NCBI GenBank assembly: GCA_937923405.1
Contig: CALDUY010000005.1
Location: forward strand, 62,001 to 126,000
Direction: 5' to 3'
DNA from: an uncultured Gemmataceae bacterium
GTDB taxonomy: Bacteria; Planctomycetota; Planctomycetia; Gemmatales; Gemmataceae
Length of the DNA: 64,000 nt
Position 1 is the stretch's first letter. Each line of letters begins with the position of its first letter. Position numbers and translations under genes: made by a program. Positions 18,241 through 26,174 of the stretch are shown one piece after another. Under the pieces are notes generated by a model. It searched no databases, was not told the origin of the DNA, and was given only the letters and a program-made list of their open reading frames with translations.

Positions 18241-18327
18241 CGCAATTCTCGATCACCGGAATGAAGATTTGCCCTAGGTATTGTCGCAATTCCGCATCCC
18301 CTGGGAAAGTAAAAACTGAGCCTGAGC

Positions 18328-18367
18328 AAAAAAACAAGCAAGGCGATTACGTAATGAATCACCTTGC
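18328..18367 (-). terminator. Intrinsic terminator after the PEP-CTERM gene
   Basis: GCAAGGCGATT (18338-18348) and AATCACCTTGC (18357-18367) form an 11-position stem with one mismatch. On the minus strand the hairpin is followed by TTGTTTTTTTGC. It lies about 75 bases past the stop of the PEP-CTERM gene. Confidence 0.7.
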
Positions 18368-18442
18368 CTGCAGTGATTGGTACTTCTGCAAAAGCGAAAT
18401 ACCAGATCGATTAAGTTTGAGATACTAGAGTGATCTGGACCC

Positions 18443-18985
18443 CTAGTTGAACTCCTCGACCGTGAGTGGGACCGACGTCGGTTCGAACTCCGTCCGACGA
18501 CGCCGATACCGCACCCAGGCAGAAAGAGCCATTCCGCCTCCCACCAATCCCGTGAGTAAAGTGGTCGGTTCGGGAACAACGGGAGGGTTGTCGATGGGGA
18601 AAATCGGAGTATCGCTGGCCGGCTTCACATAATCGGTCAGCTTCGTCGGCACTTGTACCACGAGCGGAATCGTGGTCTTTGGTGCGGGAATACGAGCTTT
18701 CGGTGGAGCCGGTTTGCGATAGTTCGAGGGGGGGCCAGCGACCATCGTCACCATCATCACATGCACCTGTCGAAGGACGGCACGAATCGATTCAGGGATA
18801 GCTAGTGTGTCGTCGTCCACTACTTCTTCAACCGGGCAGGGCTTAGTGGCTACGGGATTAGCCTCGGGCTGCTTCGCTCGGGCCATGTCATCTCCCCACG
18901 CTAGGATGGGGTTGCTGAGGAGTACAACCACCCCTGTTAACAGCAGGGAGAGTTGTAACCTACCTCCGCACCGGGGAATTTGCAT
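18443..18985 (-). CDS. PEP-CTERM sorting-signal protein
   Basis: 180-residue secreted protein. An N-terminal signal peptide (about residues 1-31, ending near LAWGDD) and a C-terminal PEP-CTERM signal: VPEPTTL, then a hydrophobic helix, then an arginine cluster (RYRRRR). Such proteins are thought to be cut by an exosortase and attached or released at the cell surface. The middle is rich in Pro and Lys and has no recognised domain. AGGAG precedes the ATG by about 9 bases. No exosortase is in the window. A terminator follows at 18328-18367. Confidence 0.85.
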   Translation of the reverse strand: MQIPRCGGRLQLSLLLTGVVVLLSNPILAWGDDMARAKQPEANPVATKPCPVEEVVDDDTLAIPESIRAVLRQVHVMMVTMVAGPPSNYRKPAPPKARIPAPKTTIPLVVQVPTKLTDYVKPASDTPIFPIDNPPVVPEPTTLLTGLVGGGMALSAWVRYRRRRTEFEPTSVPLTVEEFN

Positions 18986-19137
18986 ACCCCAGGACTCCTT
19001 TCCTAAAGACCAATCCGCCTCATTTTAGTCCGTTCAGTCCTCGCTTTCCCTGGTGCCACATTGGAACGGGAGTCAGTTTGTACCAGTTCTCCGCTTGGCA
19101 GTGAAGGCCAACTCCAAAGGGGTGAGTAATTCGCGAG

Positions 19138-19971
19138 TCAACGGCCCGGTTTGCTGGATTTTGTTGGTTTCTCTCGAACATAGACCGCACTAACTTCGCC
19201 GTAGGTTTCGCCGTTAATGTCGTCGGGGTGTAGGTGTCGAATGAGCGGCAACTTACCGAGCTTACTCGACCAGGAACCATCAGGGAGTTGTCGGGCACAA
19301 TGGGTCGGCTCCAAATCGCCAAACTCCGTGCGGCGCGCGTACAACACAAGTTTGTCGTAACCGGCCACTGGATCCAGATTGATGCGAGGTAGACGTTTGT
19401 AACCGTAGTAATTGAACAAAGCATCGAAGTCACTAATGGTCACTGCCTCGCCATTCGACTTAGGCCAGATCCAACGATCGTTGAACCCCAACGCCCAGGC
19501 GATGCAGTTATAGCTGGGAGAGGCCGGAGCAAGTACTTCAAACTCATCTCCCAGTCGCGGAAAAGAACTGCGTTCGGCTGAGGTCTGAAGATGCGACCGC
19601 TCCGTAGAGTTGAGCATCGTATCGAGCGGCTTCTTCCGCGGATCGTCCCAACGACCCGGTCGGACCAAATGCCATTTCTCCGTTCGGCGATTCCAGGCGT
19701 ACATCCCCCAGTAATACAAGCGAATGCTCAATTTGCGGGAACGGTCATATAGCTCGACATAGTGTTCGTTGCGATCCAGCTCGAGGTACTCGAACGACTC
19801 ATTAGGATTTTTTTCCTCCCAAATGTTATCTTTTATCTTGCGGAAAGCTCCATTGGAGTAGAACCAGCCGTTCCGTTGCGCCGCGATTCCGGAGGGCGGC
19901 TTGATCGTATCCGCGTTGGAGACTTGCCCAACTAAGACTAACAGACATGAAACCATTGCGCCGCGCAGCAT
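19138..19971 (-). CDS. Secreted protein with a DUF7689-like domain
   Basis: 277 residues from the ATG at 19971, which has GGGAG about 10 bases upstream and gives a clean signal peptide (MLRGAMVSCLLVLVGQVSNA). The middle part (about 30-110) has aromatic-rich strands. The C-terminal part has SYNCIAWALG, then PTHCARQLPDGSWSSKLGKL, a Cys and His pattern like that of the DUF7689 family, which resembles cysteine peptidases or transferases of the NlpC kind. The activity is unproven. An in-frame start 32 residues earlier is possible but would bury the signal peptide. Confidence 0.65.
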   Translation of the reverse strand: MLRGAMVSCLLVLVGQVSNADTIKPPSGIAAQRNGWFYSNGAFRKIKDNIWEEKNPNESFEYLELDRNEHYVELYDRSRKLSIRLYYWGMYAWNRRTEKWHLVRPGRWDDPRKKPLDTMLNSTERSHLQTSAERSSFPRLGDEFEVLAPASPSYNCIAWALGFNDRWIWPKSNGEAVTISDFDALFNYYGYKRLPRINLDPVAGYDKLVLYARRTEFGDLEPTHCARQLPDGSWSSKLGKLPLIRHLHPDDINGETYGEVSAVYVREKPTKSSKPGR

Positions 19972-20236
19972 GATGTGGCTCTCCCATTGAGCTAAACCGT
20001 CACGGGAGGGCTTCCCTACGCTTGAGAACCGATCTTCCGGGATCAGTCTGAGTTGAGAACCATTCAAGCAAGTTCGTTACTCGGTTTCCAGCAAAAGTTC
20101 AGGGAGAACCGCTATCACAACAAGAACTATTTCTATCTTTTAACTATTCACAAAAGCGAAGAAACGAGACTAGTTCACCAGCGAGTTGGAGTACGCCTCA
20201 AGAAGCGTGTAGTGGCAGCGGGGTGGAAGTTCGTTC

Positions 20237-20367
20237 GCAGGCTAAAGCCTGCGGCTACCAGGGGAAAGCGCTTACGGTAGCCGCGGACTTTAGTCCGCGC
20301 TTGACTTACCCAGGCGGAAGCCTGCGGCTACCAGCTACTCCGCATTTTCCCAGGCTTTAGCCGGCGA
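20237..20367. repeat. Cluster of dispersed palindromic repeats
   Basis: Four related units lie in the long gap 19972-20663: GCAGGCTAAAGCCTGCGGCT at 20237, a unit with CGCGGACTTTAGTCCGCG on the other strand at 20277-20300, AGGCGGAAGCCTGCGGCTAC near 20311, and a partial unit at 20349-20367. Each is a short hairpin with GGCTAC next to it. Such REP-like units occur many times in several planctomycete and other genomes. The rest of the gap shows no supported gene. Confidence 0.75.
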
Positions 20368-20663
20368 TCTGCTTGACCATCTTGCGACGCGATCTAGTCA
20401 GAAAGCAGTTGCCAATTAAACCGTTTCGGAAGTGACGAGCGGTTGTCAGCGATGCGAATCAGGACGGATCACGCGGCCTGCGCCGATCGTAGGGAAAAGG
20501 AAGGGTTTTTTTCTGGGCAAGCGGCCCGTGCCGGCTTGTACGTCGGCTTCTAGAATGTTGCAATCGTGTGGTGTTCCTCGCGACACTTGCGGGGCCCTTG
20601 GTGCTCGCCCGTGATCGCTTGTGCAACCTGGTGGACTTCATGATTGCGGTGAAAGGGATCTTC

Positions 20664-20846
20664 ATGGAGAAGATTATGTGCTTCGCTTCCATGGGGGTTG
20701 CCGGCCTTCTGTTGCTCTTGTTCATTCTCGACATTCCGTTGGGAATTCCCTTCGGAGGCGCGAGCGTTGTCGTGAATGTATTCGGGATTCTGGTCAGCGC
20801 TGCGGTGCTGTACCTGGCCTATGACGCCTATAAAGATCTTCGTTAG
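20664..20846 (+). CDS. Small two-helix membrane protein
   Basis: 60 residues from the ATG at 20664 (AAGGG 6 bases upstream). Two transmembrane helices (about 5-21 and 30-52) joined by DIPLGIPFGGAS, ending in YDAYKDLR. Similar tiny membrane proteins are common in Planctomycetes; the function is unknown. The last 4 bases overlap the end of the convergent cobA-hemD gene. An earlier in-frame start would add 32 residues without a ribosome-binding site. Confidence 0.65.
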   Translation: MEKIMCFASMGVAGLLLLLFILDIPLGIPFGGASVVVNVFGILVSAAVLYLAYDAYKDLR

Positions 20847-22375
20847 GCCTGCGCCAGTTCACACATTGCCTTGAGCACCCCCTCGGTCGTGTATTCCGAT
20901 GCCTCGCCCGCTACGGGCAACCCGGTTGAGCGAATGGCCGCGCTGGTTCTTGGACTGATACTCACCAGCTTGGTTCGCCCCTGTTCGATCCATCGGCGGG
21001 ACTCCGAGGGGAGCTGCCTCAACAGAGCCAAGGCGATGTTGCTGCTGGTGAGACTAATGAAATCGATTTCGCCTTGCTGCATTGCCAGCAGCAGTTCGTG
21101 GTCTGATTCCAAAGTTGCGTCGTGTTGTGAATAGACCGCGACCTGAGTAACGCTCGCAACCTGAGAGAGTTCTTCACGCAGCAGCTCCAGCCCTCGATCA
21201 GCGCGAGCCAGCAACAGTCGTTTGCCTCCGACCCGTGGCAATAATGCAGCTGCCAATGACTCGGAATTAAATTGCTCCGGAAGCAGATCTGGTTGCAGAT
21301 GAAACTTTCGGAGCGCTTCCGCGGTCGCTGTGCCGATGACTGCGAGCTGACAATGGCCCAAGGCTCGCAGATCTCGTCCTAGATGGCGAAGTCGATCGAA
21401 GAAGTAGCGCACGCCATTGACACTGGTGAACACCACCCAATCGAAGTTCGCTAGTTGCCGGATCGCCTGATCGACCAGCGACCAGTCATTCGGAGGGCTG
21501 ATCTGAACTGTCGGCAAAACTAATGCTTCGCCGCCGAGCGCCTCGATCCGCTGCACCATGTCTTGACATTGGTCGCGTGGTCGTGTGACCAGTACTCGCT
21601 TGCCGAATAACGGGCGTGATTCAAACCAGCGCATCTGCTCGCGAAGAGACACGATCGAACCAATCACGATCAACGCTGGAGCCTGAACCCCTGCTTCCAT
21701 CGCCGTTCGTGGCAATTGTTCCAGGGTCGCTGTCAGCGTCCGTTGTCTGGAGGTTGTTCCGCGTTCCACAACGGCCGCCGGAGTATTGGCCGGCTTGCCT
21801 TGTTCGATCAGCGAGCCGACCAGTTGTTCCAGACGAGCCAGCCCCATGTAGAAAACCAGCGTGCCAGGGAATCGAGCCAAGGCCGACCAGTCCAACAGAC
21901 TGTCTGATTTTTCCGGTTGCTCATGCCCCGTGACCAGGGCCACCGCACTAGCATGCTGACGATGCGTCAATGGAAAGCCGGCGCAGGAAGCAATCCCCAG
22001 CGCCGCGGTGACTCCAGGCACGATCTCGAAGGCGAGGCCTGCTTCACACAAGGCCTGGGCTTCTTCGCCTCCGCGTCCGAAAATCATCGGATCGCCGCCC
22101 TTGAGCCGAACCACCCGCCGCCCTTGTCGAGCCTGATCGATCAAAGTTTGTTGGATCAACGGCAGACGTGCAGCATGGCAAGGGCCAAGCTCCTCCACAC
22201 ACTTCCGTTCCGCCGTCTCTGGGGCATAAGCGAGTATCCGTTCCGACACCAGACGATCGTAAAGCACGAACTCCGCCTGCTGTAAGCACTCGATGCCGCG
22301 TAAGGTGATGAGGCCTGGATGTCCCGGACCAGCTCCAACCAGGGCCACACGAGAAACCTCATACGCCGCTTGCAT
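20843..22375 (-). CDS. Fused uroporphyrinogen-III C-methyltransferase and uroporphyrinogen-III synthase
   Basis: 510 residues with two enzymes in series. Residues about 8-250 are a SUMT (CobA) type methyltransferase: VALVGAGPGHPGLITLRG, VRLKGGDPMIFGRGGEEAQ and VPGVTAALGIASCAG, which bind SAM. Residues about 260-505 are HemD, uroporphyrinogen-III synthase (GKRVLVTRPRDQ, FDWVVFTSVNGVRYF, FISLTSSNIALALL). Together they close the uroporphyrinogen ring and make precorrin-2 for sirohaem or cobalamin. Such fusions are known in other bacteria. HemC, the preceding enzyme, is at 55.2 kb. It starts about 15 bases after tatC ends, so the two are probably cotranscribed. Confidence 0.93.
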   Translation of the reverse strand: MQAAYEVSRVALVGAGPGHPGLITLRGIECLQQAEFVLYDRLVSERILAYAPETAERKCVEELGPCHAARLPLIQQTLIDQARQGRRVVRLKGGDPMIFGRGGEEAQALCEAGLAFEIVPGVTAALGIASCAGFPLTHRQHASAVALVTGHEQPEKSDSLLDWSALARFPGTLVFYMGLARLEQLVGSLIEQGKPANTPAAVVERGTTSRQRTLTATLEQLPRTAMEAGVQAPALIVIGSIVSLREQMRWFESRPLFGKRVLVTRPRDQCQDMVQRIEALGGEALVLPTVQISPPNDWSLVDQAIRQLANFDWVVFTSVNGVRYFFDRLRHLGRDLRALGHCQLAVIGTATAEALRKFHLQPDLLPEQFNSESLAAALLPRVGGKRLLLARADRGLELLREELSQVASVTQVAVYSQHDATLESDHELLLAMQQGEIDFISLTSSNIALALLRQLPSESRRWIEQGRTKLVSISPRTSAAIRSTGLPVAGEASEYTTEGVLKAMCELAQA

Positions 22376-22390
22376 ACGCCCCCGTCTCGC

Positions 22391-23587
22391 TCAAACCTCG
22401 ATGAGTTCATCCGACGACAGACTCTCATCCTCATCCATCGATTGGCGAGGCGAAAGGTACATCAAAAAGATGCCGCACTCGTACAGTAGCCCCATAGGCA
22501 CCCAGAGAAAAAGCATGCTGAAGGCATCGACCGACGGAGTGATCATTGCTGCAAACACCGACATGGCAAACCAGGCATAACGACGTCCGCCAGCAAAGGT
22601 CTCAGGCTGGACCAAACCGATGCGATTAAGGAACAACATGACCATCGGCGTTTGGAACGAGAGGCCAAAGACAACCGGCATCCAGATAGCGAAGCCGAGC
22701 CAGTCGTTCAGGCGAATGTCGGGTTTAAACCCCAGCCATTCGTTAAACCAAAGTAGTGCTTCCAACGCTTTGGGAATGACAAACAACTCGCAGATCACCA
22801 CGCCGATCAGAAACAGTCCCACACTGAAAGGCAGATAGACATGAACTAACCGTTTCTCTTCGGGATACAATCCAGCAGCGACGAACAACCAGATTTCCCA
22901 GAAGATCATTGGACTTCCGAGTACAAAGCCGCACACCAGACAGACCTTGAACCAGACAAAAAACGCCTCCTCGGCGCGGAGAGTGGTCGGTGAATCGATT
23001 TGCAGAATTTCACGGACAGAACCAACGGTGTCGGCGGCGAAGAAGAGCGGGTTTTCCACACTCATCCACACGCCGACCAACTCTTTGTCCTTGTTGGTAT
23101 CGAGAATTTTTTTGGTTGGGCCATCAAAGTCGGCCAACAGAGACGAGGTTTGCGCGGAGTCTGTCTTGCCTAGAAGAAATCTTTCCCACCATGTCGGAGG
23201 GGTTTTCTCTGCTTCTTGTTGTTCGGCCGATTGAATCACCGGTCGGGCCATCTCCGGTTCAACGCCCTTGGCGATGGCTTGGAGCTGCTCACGCACGAAA
23301 AAGACGCGACGAAACTCGGTGGGTTTGGTCAATTTGGCCAGTTCTTCACGTTTCTCCGCGAGCACCGTGTCCAGGCGTTTGTCATAGAACCGATCCAGTT
23401 GAGCCTTCACGGGAGCGGTGATAAAGTTCATCACCGTCTTGCCCAGAAAAAAGCTCACAAACAGAGCAAGGAGAAACCATTTGATGGCACGCCATAGATG
23501 GGTTCGTAACTCCTCGATGTGATCCCCGAAGCTCATCCGTGTGTCGGCGAAATAATCGTCGGGGTCGCGTGACTGGCCGTTACTCAT
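22391..23587 (-). CDS. tatC: Twin-arginine translocase subunit TatC with long first loop
   Basis: 398 residues against about 250 for most TatC. Integral membrane receptor of twin-arginine signal peptides. Start at 23587 has AGGA 6 bases upstream. Present are MSFGDHIEELRTHLWRAI at the N-terminus, the first helix (about 37-55), and AAGLYPEEKRLVHVYLP after the third helix. Between helix 1 and helix 2 lies a polar stretch of about 115 residues, on the outer side, in place of the usual short loop. The C-terminal tail is acidic. Molybdo- and iron-sulphur enzymes are typical Tat cargo. No tatA or tatB is adjacent. Confidence 0.93.
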   Translation of the reverse strand: MSNGQSRDPDDYFADTRMSFGDHIEELRTHLWRAIKWFLLALFVSFFLGKTVMNFITAPVKAQLDRFYDKRLDTVLAEKREELAKLTKPTEFRRVFFVREQLQAIAKGVEPEMARPVIQSAEQQEAEKTPPTWWERFLLGKTDSAQTSSLLADFDGPTKKILDTNKDKELVGVWMSVENPLFFAADTVGSVREILQIDSPTTLRAEEAFFVWFKVCLVCGFVLGSPMIFWEIWLFVAAGLYPEEKRLVHVYLPFSVGLFLIGVVICELFVIPKALEALLWFNEWLGFKPDIRLNDWLGFAIWMPVVFGLSFQTPMVMLFLNRIGLVQPETFAGGRRYAWFAMSVFAAMITPSVDAFSMLFLWVPMGLLYECGIFLMYLSPRQSMDEDESLSSDELIEV

Positions 23588-23846
23588 CGTCATTCCTGTG
23601 GAGGCGCAGGCAGGCACGGCGTTGAGACCGGCCCGGATTGCGTCCTCCGGGAAACAACCGGAGGAGAAGGTAGGACGTGGAACTCGCCACGCCGGCATTT
23701 ATCCTAGCAAACCTGTGCAACAGGCTCAAGCGGGCCGACTCCGCAACGAACAGACTTACAGAGTTGTATTCCCCCTTCTGAGCAGTGATAATCTATTGTC
23801 ACTTCACTGCACTTATGCTTCTCAACCCCCTCGGAGAGGATGTTCC

Positions 23847-24296
23847 ATGAGCTTGTTTGAATGGCTGGGTGAGTCGTACAACCCTGGTCCAACTGGCACG
23901 GTCGATGTCGGGTATCGCAGTCGTCCTGATCGCTCTCGATTAGCAGTGCTAGTTTGTCTGGTCCTCACCCTGATATTGCTCGGAATTTGGGTCTACTTCA
24001 TTCTCGGCATTTGCCAGGTCACTAGCCCGACTGGCTTGATTGGCCTAGCTCTGGGTACTCTTCTCTATCTCGTGCTGGGCTACACGATTCACCCACAACC
24101 GGATATGTCGAACATCGGCTGGATGGGCGGATTGATGGATCATCCCTTCCGCTATTCCGATGACGTGAACCGCTTTTTGATTTTTCTGGTCATCTTTCTC
24201 TGGCCAGGACGATTCATGGCGGAATCGATTGTCGATACAGGTTCATTACTAATGCATGTGCGTGAGCATGAGAAACCTCGACGAAGGCGAGTTTAG
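23847..24296 (+). CDS. Membrane protein of unknown function
   Basis: 149 residues from the ATG at 23847, preceded by GGAGAGGA. Two adjacent transmembrane helices near residues 31-72, then a loop with GYTIHPQPDMSNIGWMGGLMDHP, a third helix with FLIFLVIFLWPGRF, and a basic C-terminus (KPRRRRV). No family recognised with confidence. It is divergent from tatC, with about 260 bases between. Confidence 0.65.
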   Translation: MSLFEWLGESYNPGPTGTVDVGYRSRPDRSRLAVLVCLVLTLILLGIWVYFILGICQVTSPTGLIGLALGTLLYLVLGYTIHPQPDMSNIGWMGGLMDHPFRYSDDVNRFLIFLVIFLWPGRFMAESIVDTGSLLMHVREHEKPRRRRV

Positions 24297-24333
24297 GAGA
24301 TAGGCAGTTGGGTATTGGTTGAATCGTGTTCGT

Positions 24334-24420
24334 TCTCCCCTCTCCCCAGCAGAGAGAGAAGCTGGGGGATAAAGGGGAATTCCCCTCACCCCTAACCCCT
24401 CTCCCTTGTGGGGAGAGGGA
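24334..24420. repeat. CCCCTCTCCC-type dispersed palindromic repeat
   Basis: A pyrimidine-rich unit whose end CCCTCTCCC-TTGT-GGGGAGAGGG forms a strong hairpin (24397-24419), preceded by CCCCTCACCCCTAACCCC. The same motif is a well-known intergenic repeat of many bacterial genomes. It lies between the small membrane-protein gene and the hybrid kinase, and no gene is seen here. Confidence 0.7.
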
Positions 24421-24552
24421 ACCCAACTCACCGGCTCTCAACTGCGCCACTCCTTAGACTTGGTTGGGACTACTCTTGGATTGAGCCTCATCGAACGCTT
24501 CAGGGAGGAGCAAAGGGTATACAACCATTCTTAGCCCCAAGTGAGGCGGAAC

Positions 24553-26163
24553 GTGATCGATTACTTTCGTCTACTCTTTGACACGACCGATTTTCCAGCA
24601 CGCTGGTATTGTGGCAACTGGTCCGTGTCACATGGTTGGCTGCACATCATCTCGGATCTAGGGATCGCTGGAGCTTATTTTACTATTCCCTGTTTGTTGG
24701 CCTACTTCGTCATTCGTCGATCCGACGTTCCGTTTCCACCGATTTTTTGGCTATTCGCGATGTTTATTTTCTCTTGTGGGATTGGACACGCGATCGAGGC
24801 CACGCTGTTCTGGCAACCCTGGTATCGCTTCTCGGGGTTGGCAAAGTTTGTGACAGCGGTAGTCTCCTGGGCCACGGTGTTCGCCATGATTCCGCTTATT
24901 CCCAAGGCGTTGGCACTTCCCGGATTGGCCGCGGTCAATCAACAGCTTCGCCGAGAAATTGTTCGTCGCGAAAAAGCTGAGGAGCAGCGCCGGCAGATTG
25001 AGGCCAAGATGCAGCAAGCTCAGAAACTGGAGAGTCTAGGCGTCCTCGCCGGTGGGATCGCTCATGATTTCAACAATCTCTTGACCAGTATTCTCGGCTA
25101 TGCGGACCTCGCTCGAAAAGAGTTGCCCCAAAACTCCGCCGTTCAACCGATGCTCGAGCAGATCCTCTTCGGTGCCAAGCGTGCAGCTGAGTTGACCAAC
25201 CAGATGCTGGCCTACTCGGGCAAAGGTCATTTTATAGTGCAACCGATCAACCTGGCCGAACTGGTCGAGTCGATGCAGCGTTTTTTGCGCATTTCCATCT
25301 CGAAAAAGTGCGCTATGTCGCATCATACCACTCCTAATCTTCCGCTCATCGAGGCTGACATCTCCCAAATGCGGCAAGTGGTTCTCAATCTGATCCTCAA
25401 TGCGGCGGAAGCAATCGGCGATCGAGAAGGAACCATCACCATCAGCACTGGATCGCGTTTCTTCGATCGGGAGGCTTTGGCCGAATCCTATCTAGACGAA
25501 CATCTTCCCGGAGGCGAATACGTCTATCTCGAAGTGATCGACGATGGCTGCGGCATGTCCCAAGCCACGCTGCGAAGAATCTTCGATCCGTTTTACAGCA
25601 CGAAGTTCATGGGCCGAGGTCTGGGTCTAGCCGCCGTGCTGGGCATTGTGCGGGGACATCATGGGGCCATTCAGGTCGAGAGCGAAGAAGGCAAAGGAAC
25701 CACCTTTCGCATTTTGCTCCCGGCGTGCAGTCAGTCTATTGCTAGCAGTTCCACGGTGGCGGTGAAAGCTCCCGTTCGATCCACTCGTGGACAAGTCTTA
25801 GTGATCGAAGACGAAGAACCGATTCGCCTTCTGGTTCGGGAGATGTTCACTCTGCTCGGTTGGCAAACAGACCTAGCCGTTGATGGCCGAGATGGAGTGA
25901 ACCGATTCTGCCAAAATCCCGACTTTTACGATCTGGTTTTGCTTGATCTAACCATGCCTAACCTAGACGGAACAGAGGTTCTCCGAGAACTTCGAACCAT
26001 CCGTGCTGAGGTGCCTGTCATTCTGATGAGTGGCTACACCGAGCAAGTGATCCAAGAGCGATTTGAAACTGGATCGCTGGCCGGATTCTTACAAAAACCG
26101 TTTCGCTTCGAGGACTTAAGCGAACTGATACGTCAAGTCGTCAAGCGACCGAGGAAAACTTGA
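24553..26163 (+). CDS. Hybrid histidine kinase with ethylene-receptor-like copper site
   Basis: 536 residues. Residues about 30-125 are three transmembrane helices matching the ethylene-binding domain of plant ETR1: Asp35, Tyr42, Ile45, Pro46, Ile72, Cys75 and His79 stand where ETR1 has D25, Y32, I35, P36, I62, C65 and H69, with identical spacing (motif CGIGH). Cys and His hold Cu(I) in ETR1. Then a short coiled coil, HisKA with phospho-acceptor H171 (GGIAHDFNNLL), an ATPase domain (DDGCGMSQATLRRIFDPF, GRGLGLAAVLGIVRGHHG) and a C-terminal receiver with LVLLDLTMP. There is no GAF or PAS domain. The GTG at 24553 is preceded by GAGGCGG; a GTG at 24541 is less likely. No partner regulator is adjacent. 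Confidence 0.9.
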   Translation: MIDYFRLLFDTTDFPARWYCGNWSVSHGWLHIISDLGIAGAYFTIPCLLAYFVIRRSDVPFPPIFWLFAMFIFSCGIGHAIEATLFWQPWYRFSGLAKFVTAVVSWATVFAMIPLIPKALALPGLAAVNQQLRREIVRREKAEEQRRQIEAKMQQAQKLESLGVLAGGIAHDFNNLLTSILGYADLARKELPQNSAVQPMLEQILFGAKRAAELTNQMLAYSGKGHFIVQPINLAELVESMQRFLRISISKKCAMSHHTTPNLPLIEADISQMRQVVLNLILNAAEAIGDREGTITISTGSRFFDREALAESYLDEHLPGGEYVYLEVIDDGCGMSQATLRRIFDPFYSTKFMGRGLGLAAVLGIVRGHHGAIQVESEEGKGTTFRILLPACSQSIASSSTVAVKAPVRSTRGQVLVIEDEEPIRLLVREMFTLLGWQTDLAVDGRDGVNRFCQNPDFYDLVLLDLTMPNLDGTEVLRELRTIRAEVPVILMSGYTEQVIQERFETGSLAGFLQKPFRFEDLSELIRQVVKRPRKT

Positions 26164-26174
26164 GGTTGGCCCAT

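Noticed and set aside
20432..20614. Short frames in the repeat-bearing gap
   Set aside because: No ribosome-binding sites, no recognisable composition and overlap with each other on both strands.
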